From the NCBI GenBank assembly GCA_903813345.2, contig CAIIXF020000007.1:16906714-16970713 (forward strand): a stretch of DNA of 64,000 nt. The letters run 5' to 3'. Made by a program: the position numbers and the translations under genes. This document shows, one piece after another, positions 61,101 through 64,000 of the stretch. Within the stretch, counting starts at the first letter, position 1; each line of letters begins with the position of its first letter. This stretch comes from Owenia fusiformis. Its lineage: Eukaryota; Annelida; Polychaeta; Sabellida; Oweniidae. The notes beneath the pieces are model-generated. The model was not told where the DNA came from. It searched no databases and was given only the letters and a program-made list of their open reading frames with translations.

Positions 61101-63586
61101 AGGGGTGTCAGGTCGGCAAACTTTAATTCGGCAATAACAATTTTAATCCAATTCGGAAAATAAAGCACCCGGATTTAATACATGTTATACAGTATCTAGC
61201 TTACAAAATCTATCAACACGTAATATACTGAGGAGCTCACAAGCTATTCAAAGCTATTTTTGCCACTTTTAGAGTCAATGGATTGGAAGATATGCTTAGA
61301 TTGAAAATGACTAAAAATATTATTATTCAAAATTAAAATTTCTTTATTCTTAAAGGGGTATTCCTTGCCAGACCATCTCTCTCCAAATATGGTAGCTATA
61401 ACCATATACATACTTTGCAAGTTCATCAAAAAACAGAAAAATGTTTTGAAATGATCAATATTGATCACTAAAAAATGTAGTGCTCAATTCCAGTAGGCTG
61501 CCATCTTTTAAAATTTCACTCAGGAAGTGATGTCATCGACTCTCAACTTTGCATATAACATTAGGTAAGGAGCTATTAGAATTACTAAACCAGCTGAATA
61601 TTTTTTTCAATTTGGTCTATGATTAAAATCATTTTGATGATCTCTTCTTTAGTTCTAAGTTGACAACTCCTGAAAATATTTTTACACAGAAGATAAGGGC
61701 TTCTTGTTTAGAAGTGATTTTGTACTTCTTTCCTATACTGCAATAGACAAGGTTATAACAAGTAAGAGTCGATGACATCACTTCCTGAAAGAAATCTGAA
61801 AAGATGGCAGCTTACTGGGAATGAATACTACATTTTTAAATGATCAATATTGACCATATGAAAACATTTTCCCATGTTTTGCTAAATATTTAAAGTATAT
61901 ATATGATTGTAGCTACCATATCAGGAGAGAAATAGTGTGGCAAGGAATGTTCCTTTAAGCTATTCGGAAAATTTCTAATGATATTTGGATTCAGAGTATA
62001 AAAATGACAAATACAAAAATAAATATATTTGTCTACTCAACAGTATTTCCATATTTGATTGATTTTAATGAGTACATATTAAGAAATGTCTCCTTTCAGT
62101 CATTTGTACTTTCTAATATTGGCAACAGTTTTAAAAGGCTGAAAGTTACATAATAAAGTTCCTAGCGAATCATTGTGACTTGAAGACAAACTGCTTGGTT
62201 TTATTGCCATATTTTTATGAACATTTTCTATCACCCTAAGCGTTTGCATGATAAATTCATTTACTAGAGTAATGGTGTCTAAAAGTTAAACTTACTTTCT
62301 GTGGTTTTATTGGAGTACCCTCATTGAGTAGCATCTTAACAAGGTAGGCTTTGTCCTTGGCCTTCTTAAAGAAGTCATGTTTCTGCAGCAGCTTGGAGTT
62401 TGGTCTGGAAAATATGCATTTGAAATATTAACCATTCATTGCCACACTTGAAATGTTTTAACTTCAGCCAATTTCAGGAATACTGAGGAGGGTTAACTTT
62501 ATGATAATAGAGATATGTCAGGGCACAAAGCGTATACTGTACATGAACTAGTTGAGCAAGTCGCAGTCATTTGAAATATTAACCATTCATTGCCACACTT
62601 GAAATGTTTTAACTTCAGCCAATTTCAGGAATACTGAGGAGGGTTAACTTTATGATAATAGAGATATGTCAGGGCACAAAGCGTATACTGTACATGAACT
62701 AGTTGAGCAAGTCGCAGAGGCAACTGAACTAGGTACAATTATAGAAAAGCCCGAAGTCCTTAAGAAATAAATGAAAAATAGAATTACCACAAAAATATAT
62801 CTCAGGTCATATCTTTGCTAGATTCTTAATGTTATATATCATGTTTTTTCTCAGAAAACGTCTGAATAGCAAATTGATGAGAATTACTGACATCAGAGTC
62901 AACACGCTTATTCAACATAACTTCATAATCTCAAACTGATATGAAGGTAATTGTGGTACATGTAGTGTTATGACAACAGATAATTTATAATTCAATGATA
63001 TATAAATATATATACAAATAGGTATAATCATAAATCAAATTCAGATATGATTTCATCTTTTGTTTAAATCTTAACAATTCTCTCACCTTTTGTCAGGCTC
63101 TTTGCGAAGACATTCAGATATCATTTTCCTGAATATTTTACTGTAGTTTTTATACTGATCTTTGTCCTCGGACCCAAAGTCAAGAGAAGGAGGGTCATTT
63201 TGTAATGTTAACATTAATACCTATAATTGAAAAACATGTTCATTTCACTTAGGGCCTAGAATGCAGTCAAAATTCACTAAATGCTGATGATCTATTAATG
63301 GATTATTTATCTTATATCGATGGATTATTTATCTTATATCATGATTAAATCATGAGAACGACTATTGAATTAATCATGAAGCAAAACTTGAGGCTGTTAG
63401 GGTTTTATACATGTTTCAACTGCACAATGTTTACATTTTATATCCTATTTGTAAATTTATCCCAGGTTTCATTACGCAACTTACTTTCATAGGAGGGTAT
63501 TTATGATACGGTGCAGTACCAGTTGCCAGTTCTATGGCTGTGATACCCAAACTCCAGATATCTGCCTTGAAGTCATAGCCAGTCAC
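49141..63586 (-). CDS. OXSR1: STE20-family kinase OXSR1/STK39 (Fray), C-terminal 325 residues
   Basis: Effector kinase of the WNK pathway that phosphorylates cation-chloride cotransporters in cell-volume and salt control. Ten minus-strand coding exons, all phase-consistent: 63485-63586, 63087-63220, 62296-62404, 54768-54890, 52224-52289, 51917-52012, 50401-50462, 49925-50046, 49744-49805, 49141-49242. The first encodes [20 protein letters not shown], the kinase subdomain IX region; the next, [15 protein letters not shown] and [16 protein letters not shown]. After the kinase lobe come [10 protein letters not shown], the WNK-phosphorylated S-motif ([10 protein letters not shown], then GGWEWSDDE), SPRVK, and a Pro-rich linker. 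The C-terminal CCT domain, which binds RFxV/I peptides, has [35 protein letters not shown] and IGFAQLSI. The 62-nt exon with LVLRLR was placed by phase. The N-lobe and activation loop lie beyond 64000. The TRIM-like gene sits in the intron 54891-62295. Confidence 0.96.
51098..51868 (-). mobile_element. Interspersed repeat, long copy (OXSR1 intron)
   Basis: On the minus strand it begins GTTATCCCAACGAACGAAGT, has a GTCCGTCCGTCTGTCCG block, and ends with GGGATTTGCTACTCC near 51110. The interior contains two diverged copies of a segment with CCATTTTGAATTTT. A short member of the same family is at 29996-30240. No reading frame was recognised. Confidence 0.7.
53399..53477. repeat. Short imperfect hairpin (OXSR1 intron)
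   Basis: AGCTTCAAGACACCCCTCCTTT and GCTCCAGGGTCTTGAAGC form an inverted repeat with a G-run in the second half. It is probably the remains of a small TIR element. Confidence 0.5.
55839..56728. repeat. Long near-perfect palindrome, about 0.4-kb arms
   Basis: The left arm starts CACCCTTGGTATACGCAGC and the right arm ends with its complement GCTGCGTATACCAAGGGTG. The arms match with few differences to the centre (GATGAAATTCTTTGTCAC on the right arm). The spacer, about 56247-56322, holds two copies of CTGCTTGCAG plus GACGGACCGGTTCGGGGCAA. The arms contain a doubled GACCGGCACGGGT word near their outer ends. No gene lies inside. Probably a foldback element. Confidence 0.92.
56950..57673. repeat. 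Second long palindrome, about 0.27-kb arms
   Basis: The left arm (to about 57226) ends in the doubled GGATGGAGGGGGG word and the right arm (from about 57399) begins with its complement. Both contain ATAACGCATG/CATGCGTTAT and GATCTATTAAAAAAGGCGCA or its complement. The spacer is about 170 bp. A further CCCCCCCTCCATCCA word sits just outside at about 57784. It lies between the first palindrome and the TRIM-like gene. Confidence 0.9.
58165..59961 (+). CDS. TRIM-like protein: partial RING, two B-boxes, coiled coil, NHL-like propeller
   Basis: One uninterrupted frame of 598 codons. The ATG at 58183 (residue 7) has the better context, ACCATGG, and may be the true start; TTTACAG just before it could be an acceptor for a 5' UTR exon. 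Only the last RING zinc ligands (CPVC, 34-37) are present; the usual first half is missing. B-box 1 spans 80-120 (CDIC, CIDC, CKHC, then two His) and B-box 2 spans 147-178 (CPDH, CKSC, CMHC, then two His). A charged coiled coil follows at about 185-330. The C-terminal third has repeated beta-strand units such as [16 protein letters not shown] and [15 protein letters not shown], as in NHL propellers of TRIM2/3-like proteins. These proteins act as ubiquitin ligases or signalling scaffolds, and single-exon copies are abundant in some marine invertebrates. AATAAA at 60259. It is nested antisense in an OXSR1 intron. Confidence 0.93.
   Translation: MFTGLTMATSSDIDEESYKEVIWIKKTDKPKCPCPVCNELFEVPQHGAKGLKGNYILNGMLEILQRKLRKESPLVETINCDICIKEDETLKAEFRCIDCAQNICKHCKRAHNSIKAVKSHKVIPITGDENVDSKMILDSMSQRSKFCPDHPEEQLKFYCKSCMVVLCMHCCVTTHSGHKCEELAKTAKSDINQIETLIKLYIEQENEFDMAIKQQSQHRKDELTKAEIVKTQIEASRKAHIDNVNRHYEDQTLKIQTHIKVLNSDIDKLELEKGIMMSTRNALNAQKQYGHPADIIQMRKDVAKKIQDLTKLLKQSKSEELNEHQTIMTFAEGKICKESSTYGIVKILPNMRSELLFDTDEVYNLNDVAISKNGWIVIAEGKNLHFHNSKTLQREYLGRDINCSRMCFSENGIFGITKDTNKIFLINKSQITQVKIPELATNNDCSIAKRTQANHIIVANNNGCISIVDYKKKSIVSSFKHEHITDWIATNSQDHIILSDWHGSIVYCIDAKGYNIFKYGQNHPTKYNLYHPAGVCVDKYNNIVIASYGSNSVHLINSSGHFIKEIVKVKNPKVVAIDNEGKLVLLTGEGKIHIIEYQ
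60501..61194. mobile_element. TIR element of about 0.7 kb, copy 2
   Basis: Same ends and interior as 34652-35350 in the same orientation, with only scattered substitutions and a few small indels (for example a 4-base difference in the TATTTATTTGGC region). It lies 0.5 kb downstream of the TRIM-like stop codon. Confidence 0.9.
61352..61957. mobile_element. Foldback MITE with diverged arms
   Basis: The left arm reads GGTATTCCTTGCCAGACCAT and the complement of the right end reads GAACATTCCTTGCCACAC. Further in, GGAAGTGATGTCATCGACTC pairs with GAGTCGATGACATCACTTCC exactly. Arms are about 200 bp. There is no coding capacity. Confidence 0.82.
62417..62716. repeat. Almost exact 151-bp tandem duplication (OXSR1 intron)
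   Basis: The block starting CATTTGAAATATTAACC at 62417 is repeated at 62568 with no visible difference until the last base (TCGCAGT against TCGCAGA). It begins 13 bases upstream, in gene direction, of the exon at 62296-62404, so the intron's acceptor region is left intact. Confidence 0.93.
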
Positions 63587-63592
63587 CTGCAA

Positions 63593-63830
63593 AATAATTA
63601 TCTCAGGTGTAAATACAGGTATGACAATAACATAATTATCTCAGGTTGTCACAATCGGTTGTTACATCATCATGTGAGGTATTACATCATAATTTCAGGA
63701 ATAACAATAATTCTGGGTAAAAAACAGGTCTAACACCATAATTTCAAGTATAACGCAATAATTTCAGGTATAACACAATTATCTCAGGTGTAAAGGAATG
63801 ATCACATATCAGGTGTAACTGTACATCTAC
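63593..63830. repeat. Irregular tandem repeat beside an OXSR1 exon
   Basis: About ten degenerate copies of roughly 20 bp containing ATAATTTCAGGTATAAC or ATTATCTCAGGTGTAA, starting just beyond the acceptor of the exon at 63485-63586. Confidence 0.65.
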
Positions 63831-64000
63831 ATTGTAGTATTGAAAATATATGAGACTATACTGAGCAGATATCTTATTATGTATTATATTAGTTTAAAAT
63901 ATACAATTCTAAAATTCATGGTATTGTATCATATTTGAAGACAATTGCATCCTTAGAAGTTATATATTGGAAATATTTACCTATTTGACTATTCTGCACA

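Overview
The window is from an animal nuclear genome. It is AT-rich, its genes have several exons joined at canonical GT/AG sites by introns of 0.1 to 7.4 kb, and short inverted-repeat transposons are everywhere. A single-exon B-box/coiled-coil/NHL-like gene, together with a C-type lectin/PAN-like gene, suggests a marine invertebrate such as a mollusc or another lophotrochozoan. The species cannot be fixed from sequence alone.

Layout. 1-1.7 kb: the 3' end of a C-type lectin-like gene (+). 4.7-10.9 kb: a complete five-exon uracil-DNA glycosylase gene (UNG, minus). 11-27.6 kb: mostly intergenic and dominated by two foldback transposons, 14.17-20.05 kb and 20.58-21.80 kb, whose inverted arms are built from 29-bp and 15-bp tandem repeats. 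27.7-43.8 kb: a nine-exon short-chain dehydrogenase/reductase (SDR, +, 435 aa) with a Lys/Glu-rich tail. 49.1 kb to the right edge: the 3' ten coding exons of the WNK-pathway kinase OXSR1/STK39 (Fray; minus), whose kinase N-terminus lies beyond the window. 58.2-60.0 kb: a single-exon TRIM-like gene (+) nested in a 7.4-kb OXSR1 intron, next to two long palindromes.

The genes are unrelated housekeeping, signalling and immune-type functions; nothing suggests a pathway cluster. UNG acts in base excision repair, OXSR1/STK39 in cell-volume and ion-transport control, and the SDR in NAD(P)-dependent redox chemistry.

The two most unusual structures are minisatellites grown out of gene parts. First, the 3' end of SDR intron 5 is an exact 42-bp-period array in which each unit carries a splice-acceptor-like AG. 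Because 42 is divisible by three, fourteen of the sixteen acceptors, including the real one, would splice in frame, so alternative use would add multiples of 14 residues. Second, the last coding segment and stop codon of OXSR1 are repeated about eight more times downstream in the 3' flank.
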